A stretch of 42,246 nucleotides of DNA from an uncultured Pelagibacteraceae bacterium (GTDB taxonomy: Bacteria; Pseudomonadota; Alphaproteobacteria; Pelagibacterales; Pelagibacteraceae), in assembly GCA_902572515.1 (NCBI GenBank), contig CACGGJ010000009.1, forward strand, positions 1 through 42,246, read 5' to 3'. The number at the start of each line of letters is the position of its first letter. Positions within the stretch are counted from its first letter, which is position 1. Of the stretch, positions 1 to 7,993 are shown piece after piece. The notes under the pieces are model-generated. The model was not told the DNA's origin. It saw only the letters and a program-made list of their open reading frames with translations, and did no database searches. The position numbers and the translations under genes were made by a program.

Positions 1-1
1 G

Positions 2-1087
2 ATTATTTTATTTGTGTTTTTATTATGTCCTTCGTTTTTAAAAGCTGATAAATTTTATAACAATCATTACGTAGACAATTATAATTCAAAATATTCTCCA
101 ATAAGTTTAAATTCTCCCTTAGAGGTTGGTTTCTTTCAAATTGGAAACTGGAAATATTCTAGAACCAAATTTGAGGAAAGTGATTTATATAAAGCTGATT
201 GGTATATTACTCATGACAAGTATTATGGTGAATGCAAATCATTAGTATGTGTTTTAATTAACAAACCTAAAATTATATTGAATGAGATTTTAAACGATCC
301 TGGATATAATTTGAGAATGATTACCAGTCTATTATTTAATAAAGACATGTTAACAATTGAAAAAAAATATTTTTTATTTTTTTTTACATTAGTTTCATTA
401 ATCATTATTCTTGGATTTTTTAAAATTTTTAAAAGTAATACAAAAAATTATATTTTATTTTTTTGTATTATATTTGGTACATTGGGCTATCTACTAGCAC
501 TTTCACTAACTACATTCAGCTATAGATACTCATTCCCTTTATTTCCAGTATTAATATTCTTACTAATGCAACTTAATACGAAAATAAATTTAATGAAAAA
601 AAGGATTAATATAAATTATTTCTTAATTATTATTGTTTTGACTCAACTAACGTTTAATATTGAGGATTATTATGTTAATTATAAGAACAAGCAGTTTTAT
701 AAAATTAAATCACACAAAGAGCTAAATACAAAAAAAGTAAATTACTTTTTGTCTGAAAGTTCTGTATTTAAACTAATAAATGAGGATCAAAAAATTTTAA
801 CCACCGACTCAAATTGGTTAAGTGGATTCTCAAAAGCTGATCCAAAAAAAGTTTATAGTATTTTTTCATTACCACCAATTAAAGATAATAATATTCATAA
901 CTTTCTAGACTCTTTTGACATAATTTTATTAAATTACAAAGCAAATGTTCCCGAAGCCTCAGTTGGTACTCAAACATTTTTAAGATATGAACTTCATCTC
1001 AAAGATTATTTAAATGATAATAAAAAAAAATGGGATATTAAAGAAATAGATAATTACGGCAACGTTTTTATTAAAAAAAATTTATAG
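2..1087 (+). CDS. C-terminal part of an integral membrane protein, possibly a GT-C glycosyltransferase (5' partial)
   Basis: The reading frame is open from base 2, so the gene begins outside the window; the GTG at 14 is probably an internal valine. The visible part has about 110 mostly soluble residues, then three or four hydrophobic segments (roughly residues 120-220 counted from base 14), then a soluble tail of about 140 residues. This pattern of membrane helices followed by an extracytoplasmic C-terminal domain is seen in GT-C enzymes that use polyprenyl-phosphate sugars, but the diagnostic N-terminal acidic loop would lie outside the window. The function is therefore inferred from topology and from the glycan neighbourhood. 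A 32-base spacer separates it from the next gene, which has a polyprenyl-phosphate-transferase-like GT2 domain. Confidence 0.55.
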   Translation: MILFVFLLCPSFLKADKFYNNHYVDNYNSKYSPISLNSPLEVGFFQIGNWKYSRTKFEESDLYKADWYITHDKYYGECKSLVCVLINKPKIILNEILNDPGYNLRMITSLLFNKDMLTIEKKYFLFFFTLVSLIIILGFFKIFKSNTKNYILFFCIIFGTLGYLLALSLTTFSYRYSFPLFPVLIFLLMQLNTKINLMKKRININYFLIIIVLTQLTFNIEDYYVNYKNKQFYKIKSHKELNTKKVNYFLSESSVFKLINEDQKILTTDSNWLSGFSKADPKKVYSIFSLPPIKDNNIHNFLDSFDIILLNYKANVPEASVGTQTFLRYELHLKDYLNDNKKKWDIKEIDNYGNVFIKKNL

Positions 1088-1119
1088 ATAATATGATATC
1101 CATTAAAAAAGTCTGAAAG

Positions 1120-2607
1120 ATGAAAAAAAAAATTTTAATTTACATAGTTGCTTATAACCACGAAAAATTTATTGAAAAAACAATTAATCGAATAAAAGAT
1201 AGTGTTTTTAGCAAATACCAAACAGAAATTCTAATAAGCGACGATAAATCTGATGACAAAACTTTTCAAATTTTAAAAGAAATAAAAAAAAACTTTGTTA
1301 AAAATTGTAAAATTTCAATTTTATCAAACCCGGTTAATCAAGGATATGGTGGAAACCAAAAGATCGGTTATTATTATGCAATTAAAAACAATTTTGATTA
1401 TGTTGTTTTGCTTCATGGAGACGGACAATATGCTCCAGAATTAATCGAAGCACTTTTAGAAAAAATACAATTAGAAAATGCAGGTGCAATATTTGGCTCA
1501 CGAATGATGATAAGTGGTTCAGCTTTAAAAGGTGGAATGCCCTTCTATAAGTATTTTGGAAACAAAATTTTAACTTATTTTCAAAACAAAATTTTAGAAA
1601 GTAATTTAAGTGAGTTTCATTCAGGTTATCGAATTTACTCAATAAATTCTCTAAAAAAGATACCTTTCCACTTAAACTCGAACGGCTATTCTTTTGATAC
1701 TCAAATTATAATACAACTACTTTTTGCCAGCCAAAAAATCTCAGAAATGCCGATACCTACTTTTTATGGTGAAGAAATATCTTATGTTAATGGTTTATTA
1801 TATGCTTATCAAATTATGCTAGAAACATTTAAAGCAAAAATACAAAGATATAATATTTTTTATGATAAAAAATATGACATATCAAACGAGCATAATATTT
1901 ATTTATCCAAAGAAAATTTCGCAAGTCCTCATAGAGAAGCAATCAATTTAGTAAAAAAAAATTCTTTAGTTTTAGATATTGGATGCAATGATGGAAGTGT
2001 TGCTAATTCTTTGATCAAAAATAAAAATTGTAAAGTAATAGGAGCTGATAAAAATATTAATAATTTAAGTTTCAAACTTTCAAGTTTTTATAATATAGAC
2101 TTAGATAAAGAATTACCCGATTTAGAATATGACAAGCTTGATTATATTTTACTTTTAGATGTTATTGAGCATATAAAAGATCCTGAAGAATTTATGAGAA
2201 AACTTTATATTAAAGTTTCATCTAACGAAAAAATAAAGATACTTATCTCTACTGGAAACATATCTTTTATAATCATTAGATTAATGTTACTTATGGGTTT
2301 TTTCAATTATGGAAAGAGAGGAATCTTAGATAGAACACATACCAGATTGTTTACTTTTAGTTCGCTAAAAAATTTAATTCTTGGTTCAAATTTTAAAATT
2401 CAAAAAACCACAGGAATACCCTGTCCATTTCCAATCGTTATAAAATCAGAAACAATTTCTAAAATATTGATTAAGATTAATTCATTTTTTATATTTTTTT
2501 CAAAATCAATATTTTCTTATCAAATGTTTATGGAAATTAAACCAAATCCCTCATTAAACCTGATACTTAATAAAGCACAGAAAAAATATAACCAAAACAG
2601 TGATTGA
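1120..2607 (+). CDS. Fusion of GT2 glycosyltransferase and SAM-dependent methyltransferase
   Basis: Two domains are visible in 495 residues. Residues 1-240 are a GT-A/GT2 fold of the dolichyl-phosphate-mannose-synthase type: YNH near residue 12, the DD pair at 41-42 and a GDGQY acceptor/metal motif around 100-104. Residues 265-430 are a class I methyltransferase with the SAM loop VLDIGCNDGS at 284-293 and a DVIEH motif near 347-351. The likely role is transfer of a sugar to a lipid carrier or glycan, with the second domain methylating the product or a nearby sugar. The final 60 residues contain a hydrophobic stretch. Both domains look intact. Substrates cannot be read from the sequence. Confidence 0.82.
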   Translation: MKKKILIYIVAYNHEKFIEKTINRIKDSVFSKYQTEILISDDKSDDKTFQILKEIKKNFVKNCKISILSNPVNQGYGGNQKIGYYYAIKNNFDYVVLLHGDGQYAPELIEALLEKIQLENAGAIFGSRMMISGSALKGGMPFYKYFGNKILTYFQNKILESNLSEFHSGYRIYSINSLKKIPFHLNSNGYSFDTQIIIQLLFASQKISEMPIPTFYGEEISYVNGLLYAYQIMLETFKAKIQRYNIFYDKKYDISNEHNIYLSKENFASPHREAINLVKKNSLVLDIGCNDGSVANSLIKNKNCKVIGADKNINNLSFKLSSFYNIDLDKELPDLEYDKLDYILLLDVIEHIKDPEEFMRKLYIKVSSNEKIKILISTGNISFIIIRLMLLMGFFNYGKRGILDRTHTRLFTFSSLKNLILGSNFKIQKTTGIPCPFPIVIKSETISKILIKINSFFIFFSKSIFSYQMFMEIKPNPSLNLILNKAQKKYNQNSD

Positions 2608-2678
2608 TAAAATAACAGCTTAAAACTTTAAATTCTAGCAAATATTAATATAAGGATATACTCAATAACAGAAAAATT

Positions 2679-3659
2679 ATGATCAAGTACATAATAACAG
2701 GTGGAGCCGGGTTTATAGGAAGTCATTTAGTTGAACATTTTGTAAAACAAAAGAAAAAGATTGTTGTCATTGACAATTTATCAACAGGTAGAATTGAAAA
2801 TTTAAAAGAATTTCGAAAAAACATTAAATTTGTTAAAAGCGATATTTCCAAAAAAGGTAATTGGATGAAAGAATTTAAAGGTAAGTGTTATGTTTTTCAC
2901 CTAGCAGCACTTGCAGATATTGTTCCTAGTATTCAAAATCCAACTGAATATTTCAATTCTAACGTTAAAGGGACATTAAATGTATTAGAAGCTTGCAGAA
3001 ACTCAAAAGTATTAAAATTTTTGTATTCAGCCTCATCCTCTTGTTATGGTATCCCACATAAGTATCCAACTAAAGAAAATGAAAGTATAAAACCTATGTA
3101 TCCATACGCCTTAACAAAAAAAATGGGTGAAGATCTTATTATTCATTGGTCTAAGGTATATAAAATTCCTTTTATTTCTCTGAGATTATTTAATGTTTAT
3201 GGTACAAAATCTAGAACATCAGGGACATATGGTGCAATGTTTGGAGTTTTTTTAGCACAAAAAATATCTAAAAAACCATTTACAATTGTTGGTTCAGGAC
3301 TTCAAACAAGAGATTTTACTTATGTGTCAGATGTAGTAGAGGCATTTAATGTTGCACATAAATCAAATATATCTAATGAGATTTTTAACGTTGGAAGCGG
3401 GAATACAATCAGTGTAAAAAGAATTACAAATCTATTAGGTGGAAAAAAAGTTTATATTAGAAAAAGACCTGGTGAACCAAATTGCACTTTTGCAGATATA
3501 ACAAAAATCATGAAAAAACTTAAATGGAAACCTAAAATTAATATAGAAAAAGGAATTTCAATTCTTTTAAAAGAAATTAATTATTGGCAAAAAGCTCCTG
3601 TTTGGACTCCAAAAAAAATTAACGTTGCAACTAAAGATTGGTTTAAATTTTTAAAATAA
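2679..3659 (+). CDS. NAD-dependent epimerase/dehydratase (UDP-glucose 4-epimerase-like SDR)
   Basis: An extended short-chain dehydrogenase of 326 residues, about the usual length. The NAD-binding loop GGAGFIG lies at residues 8-14, followed by the DNLSTG segment typical of UDP-hexose 4-epimerases. The catalytic SSSCYG and YALTK segments carry the Ser/Tyr/Lys triad around residues 120-148. The C-terminus ends in a tryptophan-rich block (about residues 298-323) of a kind I associate with polysaccharide-locus SDRs. It probably interconverts C4 epimers of a UDP-hexose in the cytoplasm, supplying one of the neighbouring glycosyltransferases. Exact substrate unknown. A 71-base spacer precedes it, with no clear Shine-Dalgarno. 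Confidence 0.8.
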   Translation: MIKYIITGGAGFIGSHLVEHFVKQKKKIVVIDNLSTGRIENLKEFRKNIKFVKSDISKKGNWMKEFKGKCYVFHLAALADIVPSIQNPTEYFNSNVKGTLNVLEACRNSKVLKFLYSASSSCYGIPHKYPTKENESIKPMYPYALTKKMGEDLIIHWSKVYKIPFISLRLFNVYGTKSRTSGTYGAMFGVFLAQKISKKPFTIVGSGLQTRDFTYVSDVVEAFNVAHKSNISNEIFNVGSGNTISVKRITNLLGGKKVYIRKRPGEPNCTFADITKIMKKLKWKPKINIEKGISILLKEINYWQKAPVWTPKKINVATKDWFKFLK

Positions 3660-3663
3660 TTTA

Positions 3664-3676
3664 TTTTATGAGTCAG
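3664..3676 (+). repeat. 13-base direct repeat, copy 1
   Basis: TTTTATGAGTCAG covers the start codon of the first TIGR04372 gene. An identical copy lies over the next gene's start at 4965-4977, so the pair brackets exactly one gene, 1301 bases apart. Confidence 0.45.
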
Positions 3677-4972
3677 CTTTTTGATAAAAAGAGGAGAACA
3701 AAAAAAAATTTAAAAACTCCAAAAGAAATAATTTGGGAAGCTGAGGAAAAAAATTATTTAAATATTAATTTTTTTCAAAAGATTATCTATAAATTTACTT
3801 GGTTTTTTTTATTTTTGATAAGATTTTTGCTTTACCCACTATTTGATTTTAAAATTGGTCTTTTATACTCAGATAAAATTGGTAGATTTTTAGGTAATAC
3901 AGAGTTTTATTTAAGAAAAAAATCTTTAGAAAAAAATAAAAAAATTCCAGTTCATATTTTAATATCAGGAAGGACAGTTAATAATCAAATTTTGGAAATG
4001 ATATCAAGAAGGACTTTTTTGATAAAGAATATCACTATTTATAATTTTTTAAATAATATTAAAAAAATTTCTAATGATTCAAACTTATGGATTGACCTTA
4101 ATATAACTGGATGGCTAAGAGGCAGAGATTGGACTGCAGCTAAACCTCAATTATCTTTTTCTCTAAAAGAGGAAAAAAGAGGAAAAAAATTACTACAAAG
4201 TTTAGGTTTAGATGAGAATGTACCTTTTGTGTGTATTTTTGCAAAAGATAAGCTTTATTCTGATAACCCAGACAAACCTCCGATACCCAATTCTTTTTGG
4301 AGTAAAAAAGATTTTAGAAATTGTGATATTGATAATTATTTAATGGCATCGGAATATTTAACAAAAAAAAATATTTTTGTAATTAGGATGGGTTTACATG
4401 AACCTGAAAAAGTTCTTGAGACAACAAATAGTATGATTATTGATTATACGGGAAAAATAAGAAAAAATTTAAGTAAAGATGATGCAGAATTTGCTGACGC
4501 ATATCTACCAGCAAAATGTAAATTTTTCATAGGTTGTACTTCAGCAACCTATCAATTCGCATCAATTTTTAACAGACCAGTTGCCTCCACTAACATGATA
4601 CCCTATGGAGAATGTGGGAGAAATTTTCATGATTTGTTTATTTTTAAGAAATGTTTGAACAAGAAAAATAATCAGTTGCTGTCCATCTCAGATGCTATTA
4701 AAAATGGTATAACTGGCGATTGGCTTACTGAAGATCAGATTTTAGATTTAGAAAGTAATAATATTTTCTTTGAACAAAATTCAGAAAGTGAAATATTAGA
4801 ACTAACAAAAGAAATGTATCAAAGGTTAAATAATTTATGGCAACCTAAAGACGACGAGTCATCCTTACAAGAAAAATTTTTAAAAATAACAAAAATTTAC
4901 GATTCTGATGGAGAAAAATTTCCAGGAAAAATTTCATATTATTTCCTCAAAAATAATCCTGAACTTTTATGA
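3668..4972 (+). CDS. TIGR04372-type putative glycosyltransferase
   Basis: The 434-residue protein has one N-terminal hydrophobic segment (about residues 40-60) and then a GRFLGNTEFYL block that matches the R-I/F-G-x-x-x-x-x-E-x-Y-L signature of the TIGR04372 family found in polysaccharide loci. The middle carries FRNCDIDNY and a later FVIRMG segment, shared with the paralogue at 21354-22562. It is presumably a membrane-associated glycosyltransferase acting on the inner face of the cytoplasmic membrane. The family assignment is from recognition of these blocks; donor and acceptor are unknown. Its stop overlaps the next start by 4 bases (ATGA), and the same 13-base string covers both this start and the next gene's start. 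Confidence 0.7.
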   Translation: MSQLFDKKRRTKKNLKTPKEIIWEAEEKNYLNINFFQKIIYKFTWFFLFLIRFLLYPLFDFKIGLLYSDKIGRFLGNTEFYLRKKSLEKNKKIPVHILISGRTVNNQILEMISRRTFLIKNITIYNFLNNIKKISNDSNLWIDLNITGWLRGRDWTAAKPQLSFSLKEEKRGKKLLQSLGLDENVPFVCIFAKDKLYSDNPDKPPIPNSFWSKKDFRNCDIDNYLMASEYLTKKNIFVIRMGLHEPEKVLETTNSMIIDYTGKIRKNLSKDDAEFADAYLPAKCKFFIGCTSATYQFASIFNRPVASTNMIPYGECGRNFHDLFIFKKCLNKKNNQLLSISDAIKNGITGDWLTEDQILDLESNNIFFEQNSESEILELTKEMYQRLNNLWQPKDDESSLQEKFLKITKIYDSDGEKFPGKISYYFLKNNPELL

Positions 4973-4977
4973 GTCAG
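4965..4977 (+). repeat. 13-base direct repeat, copy 2
   Basis: Second copy of the string at 3664-3676, here covering the overlap between the TIGR04372 gene's stop and the sat-like start. Both proteins therefore begin Met-Ser-Gln. Confidence 0.45.
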
Positions 4978-6036
4978 TTTATTCAATTAGATGATTCTGA
5001 ATTTATTAATTTGATTAATCTAGGACTTGGTCTTTATAAACCTCTTAAAGGTTACAATACAAAAAATGAATTAAATGATATTCTTCAACATAAAAGAATT
5101 AATAAAAAAACAAGATGGACAATTCCAATTCTTTTAAATGCAAAGAAAAAAAAAAATAATATTTTACATAAAGACTATTATTTAGTTTATAAAAAAAAAC
5201 GAGTAGGAAAAATTCAAGTTCAAAGCTTGTTTAAAATAAATAAAAAAAAATTTTGTAAATCAATATTTAATACAAATTCAACTAATCATCCATCTGTAAA
5301 AAAAATTTATGAGGCATTAAATTTATTCATTGGAGGAAGAATTAAAATTTTTAAAAATTATTTAAAAAAAGATAAATATTTTGCTTATAATTATTTTAAG
5401 CAGAATAAAAAAATTTTTTCGAAATATGCAGCTTTTACTTCTAGAAATATTAGCCACCTAGGCCATCAGCATATTCATAAAAAAATTTTCAATTCAAAAA
5501 ATAAATTGCTAATTTGTATTATTGAGAGTGATAAAAATAAATTTAATTCTAATTTTATTATTCAATCTTACAATTTACTAAAATTAAATGAAAAAATATA
5601 TAAACAATCAAGAATTGTTAAAATATACTTACCATCATTAATGGCAGGACCTAATGAAGCATATTTACAAGCAACCTATCTAAATAATTTGAATTGTAAA
5701 TCTATGATAATTGGAAGAGATCATGCTGGTTTTAAAAATAATTTTAAAAAGTATGACTCACAACTTATTTTTAATCACTTAAATGATTTAAATATCAAGA
5801 TTATTAAAACTAAAGAGCCGTTGTTCTGCAAAACTTGCAACATAGTTTTTTTTCATGGTGTCGAAAAGTGCAAATGTAAATCAATAAATAATAAAAATTT
5901 TGTAAGTATTGATGGTAAAAATATTAAAAAATTATTATTAAATGATAATAATTTAATGGCATCTAAATTTTTGAATAAAATAGTTTTTAAATATTGCTTA
6001 AAAAATATCAAACAATTAAAAAAATTTAAAGGTTGA
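4969..6036 (+). CDS. sat: ATP sulfurylase-like (sulfate adenylyltransferase)
   Basis: The 355-residue protein follows single-chain ATP sulfurylase: a PUA-like N-terminal domain, an NHPSVKKIY block (106-114), a FIGGRI turn, then the catalytic TSRNISHLGH (157-166) in place of the usual QTRNPxHxxH. AGPNEA (226-231) and GRDHAG (249-254) follow. Cysteines at 287, 290, 301 and 303 resemble the zinc site of bacterial Sat. The family makes APS and pyrophosphate from ATP and sulfate. The catalytic loop and C-terminus are divergent, so another oxyanion cannot be excluded. An APS-kinase-like gene lies one gene downstream, suggesting PAPS formation for glycan sulfation rather than sulfur assimilation. 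An A11 run lies at 5146-5156. Confidence 0.78.
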   Translation: MSQFIQLDDSEFINLINLGLGLYKPLKGYNTKNELNDILQHKRINKKTRWTIPILLNAKKKKNNILHKDYYLVYKKKRVGKIQVQSLFKINKKKFCKSIFNTNSTNHPSVKKIYEALNLFIGGRIKIFKNYLKKDKYFAYNYFKQNKKIFSKYAAFTSRNISHLGHQHIHKKIFNSKNKLLICIIESDKNKFNSNFIIQSYNLLKLNEKIYKQSRIVKIYLPSLMAGPNEAYLQATYLNNLNCKSMIIGRDHAGFKNNFKKYDSQLIFNHLNDLNIKIIKTKEPLFCKTCNIVFFHGVEKCKCKSINNKNFVSIDGKNIKKLLLNDNNLMASKFLNKIVFKYCLKNIKQLKKFKG

Positions 6037-6141
6037 AGTATCTCAAAAATTTAGTAAAAGAACTGTGTAGTGAACATTATTGTCATTGCAAGGTAAGGTA
6101 AAGCCTATAACAATCTCGATTGTAATACCAAAAAAAATATT
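6037..6141. other. Longest intergenic spacer (105 bp), with a short hairpin
   Basis: This spacer before the phosphonate dioxygenase gene is visibly less AT-rich than its surroundings (22 of 66 bases are G or C in 6061-6126). It contains a perfect 6-base inverted repeat with a 2-base loop at 6110-6123 (ACAATC-TC-GATTGT) and a tandem GGTAA repeat just upstream. TTGTCA at 6080 and TATAAC at 6106 resemble promoter boxes but are 20 bases apart, longer than ideal. It may hold a promoter or leader for the phosphonate genes. No known RNA family was recognised. Confidence 0.3.
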
Positions 6142-7479
6142 ATGAGCAATCGGATAGACAGAATTAAGTTAAATCACTGGTTAAATATAAGAAAAACAAG
6201 TTTAGATGTTTTGAATGATTTATTATCAAAACATTTAAATTATACGATTAATTTTGAAAACCTTGAAAATCTAGATGACCATGCAATTGAAAAAATTTCA
6301 GAAGTTTTATCAGTTCCAAAAAATAAACTTTTAATTAATGATGAGGTTCCATCATTTATTTATAATTCTAAAAAACAAATAGAAAATACAAAAAGACCAA
6401 TTAGAAGAGGAGGCATCCATTATTATAACTATTATACGTTGCCTTCACCCAAAGGTTATGTGGCACCAGTTTTAATTGATATTCTTTGTCCAAAAAATAA
6501 ATTGCCGGTATTAAATAATGGACATTTGGAGCCTGCAATTACTGTGAGTTTAGGGCCAAATGATATTTATGCTAGATTTGCAAAAAAAATTGATAAAGAC
6601 ACTTTTTTAAAATTTAGAATAAATCCAGACCCTAATACAAATTGGATAGTCGGTTCAAATTATTATGAACCTTCATATTGTTTGCATACTTATTCTAGAG
6701 CAACGGATGGACCAGGAAGAATTTTATCTTATACAACAAAATCTCACATTGAGGATTTATTTGATCACAAGTTTAATGAGAATTCATTTAAACATTTAAA
6801 AAAAAATTTGAATATAGAAAGACCTAATAGAACTTTCTTATTTCAAGATATATTAAATAGAGGCTATGATTTAGATTATATTTCAAAAAAAACTAAAATA
6901 TCAAAAAAAAAGTTAGAGAATTTTTTTAAAGATAATAAAAAAAAACTAAGTTTAAAAGAGTTAACAAAAATATGTAATATCATTAATACTAATCCTGCTG
7001 ATTATATTGACAGAGAGTTTAAGCAAGACAAAGTAGGTAAATATTATTATGATTATAAGGATTCAATTAAAACAATAAGAAAATTTAAATCTTATGAGGT
7101 TGCGTCTATAGCTTGCTCAGCAAGAGATCCAGATTTAACTGGTTATTTTATTAAAGTAAAAAACAATACTAAAAAATCAATTCTAGACCTTATAGATAGT
7201 AATTGTTCTCATTATTTAGTAACCAAGGGTAAGGTAAATTTTTTTTCAATAGACAATAAAAAGTTAAACAAAATTAAGATGAAAGAAGGTGATTCAATTT
7301 GGGTTGCTTCTTATACGGCACATGGATTTTCTGATAAAGGAGCTTTAATTAAAATTTCTGATGGACAGAACTTTAATTATTTAGAAAAAATAGATTTGAC
7401 TAATACTTACAATCTTAAAATGACACTAAAAAGAGGGAGAAAGGATAAAGTCAATTGGGGTTATGATACAAAAAAATAA
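6142..7479 (+). CDS. 2-hydroxyethylphosphonate dioxygenase / methylphosphonate synthase family enzyme
   Basis: The 445-residue protein aligns along its whole length, as I recall the sequence, with Streptomyces HEPD: an N-terminal helical segment with Lys18, a cupin with RPIRRGGIHYYNYYTL (85-100), NNGHLEPAI (125-133) and YEPSYCLHTY (175-184), then a second helix-turn-helix and cupin ending in RGRKDKVNWGYD. The expected iron ligands are His128, Glu176 and His182. The family is a non-heme iron oxygenase that cleaves 2-hydroxyethylphosphonate with O2, giving hydroxymethylphosphonate plus formate (HEPD) or methylphosphonate plus bicarbonate (MPnS). Characterised MPnS uses a 2-His-1-Gln triad; the Glu here favours HEPD-like chemistry but does not settle the product. 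It overlaps the kinase gene by 17 bases. Upstream pathway genes follow at 9661-13204. Confidence 0.9.
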   Translation: MSNRIDRIKLNHWLNIRKTSLDVLNDLLSKHLNYTINFENLENLDDHAIEKISEVLSVPKNKLLINDEVPSFIYNSKKQIENTKRPIRRGGIHYYNYYTLPSPKGYVAPVLIDILCPKNKLPVLNNGHLEPAITVSLGPNDIYARFAKKIDKDTFLKFRINPDPNTNWIVGSNYYEPSYCLHTYSRATDGPGRILSYTTKSHIEDLFDHKFNENSFKHLKKNLNIERPNRTFLFQDILNRGYDLDYISKKTKISKKKLENFFKDNKKKLSLKELTKICNIINTNPADYIDREFKQDKVGKYYYDYKDSIKTIRKFKSYEVASIACSARDPDLTGYFIKVKNNTKKSILDLIDSNCSHYLVTKGKVNFFSIDNKKLNKIKMKEGDSIWVASYTAHGFSDKGALIKISDGQNFNYLEKIDLTNTYNLKMTLKRGRKDKVNWGYDTKK

Positions 7480-7990
7480 AGACAATGTAAGCATCTGGTT
7501 AATTGGACCTTCAGCTGCTGGAAAAACAACAGTATCAAAGCTTTTATATGATGAAATAAAAGAACAAATGAATTTTGTTGTTATAGATGGTGATCAAGTG
7601 AGAAATCTTTATGAAAATAATTTAGGCTACGATAAAGTTTCTAGATCAAAAAATACCAAAAGATATATCAATTTAGTTAATTGGCTGAGTAATTTTAATA
7701 TTTCATCAATTGTAGCTGTTATAAGTCCATTTGAGAAAGATAGAGATTATTGTAGAAAAGAAATTAAAAATTACATTGAAATTTACTTAAAAAGTTCTAG
7801 GACTGAAAGAATAAAAAGAGATAAAAAGAAGTTGTATGAGCCAGCGATAAAAGGAGAAAAAAAAAATGTCGTTGATGTTGATATTCCTTATGAAGACCCA
7901 AAAAATTGTAATTTAGTAATTAATACTGAAAATAAAGATCCCTTAGATATCGTAAGTGAAATAAAAAAGAATTTGGATTTTTTAAATTAA
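7463..7990 (+). CDS. cysC: Adenylylsulfate kinase-like (APS kinase)
   Basis: A 175-residue P-loop kinase with APS-kinase landmarks in order: GPSAAGKT Walker A (15-22), IDGDQVR (41-47) matching the family's LDGDNVR, SRSKNTKR (60-67), VISPFEKDRD (86-95) and a KLYEPAIKGE block (123-132), followed by PYEDP. The family phosphorylates APS at the 3'-OH to give PAPS, the donor for sulfotransferases. Length is slightly below the usual 195-205. Its start lies inside the dioxygenase gene, 3 bases separate it from the AsnB-like gene, and a Sat-like gene lies just upstream. Sulfation of the glycan is the simplest role; phosphorylation of another substrate in the phosphonate pathway is possible. Confidence 0.8.
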   Translation: MIQKNKDNVSIWLIGPSAAGKTTVSKLLYDEIKEQMNFVVIDGDQVRNLYENNLGYDKVSRSKNTKRYINLVNWLSNFNISSIVAVISPFEKDRDYCRKEIKNYIEIYLKSSRTERIKRDKKKLYEPAIKGEKKNVVDVDIPYEDPKNCNLVINTENKDPLDIVSEIKKNLDFLN

Positions 7991-7993
7991 GTT

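Noticed and set aside
4969..7990. Sat-like and CysC-like genes as ordinary sulfate assimilation
   Set aside because: They lie inside a phosphonate and glycan island with no reductase genes and are divergent; kept as an alternative only.
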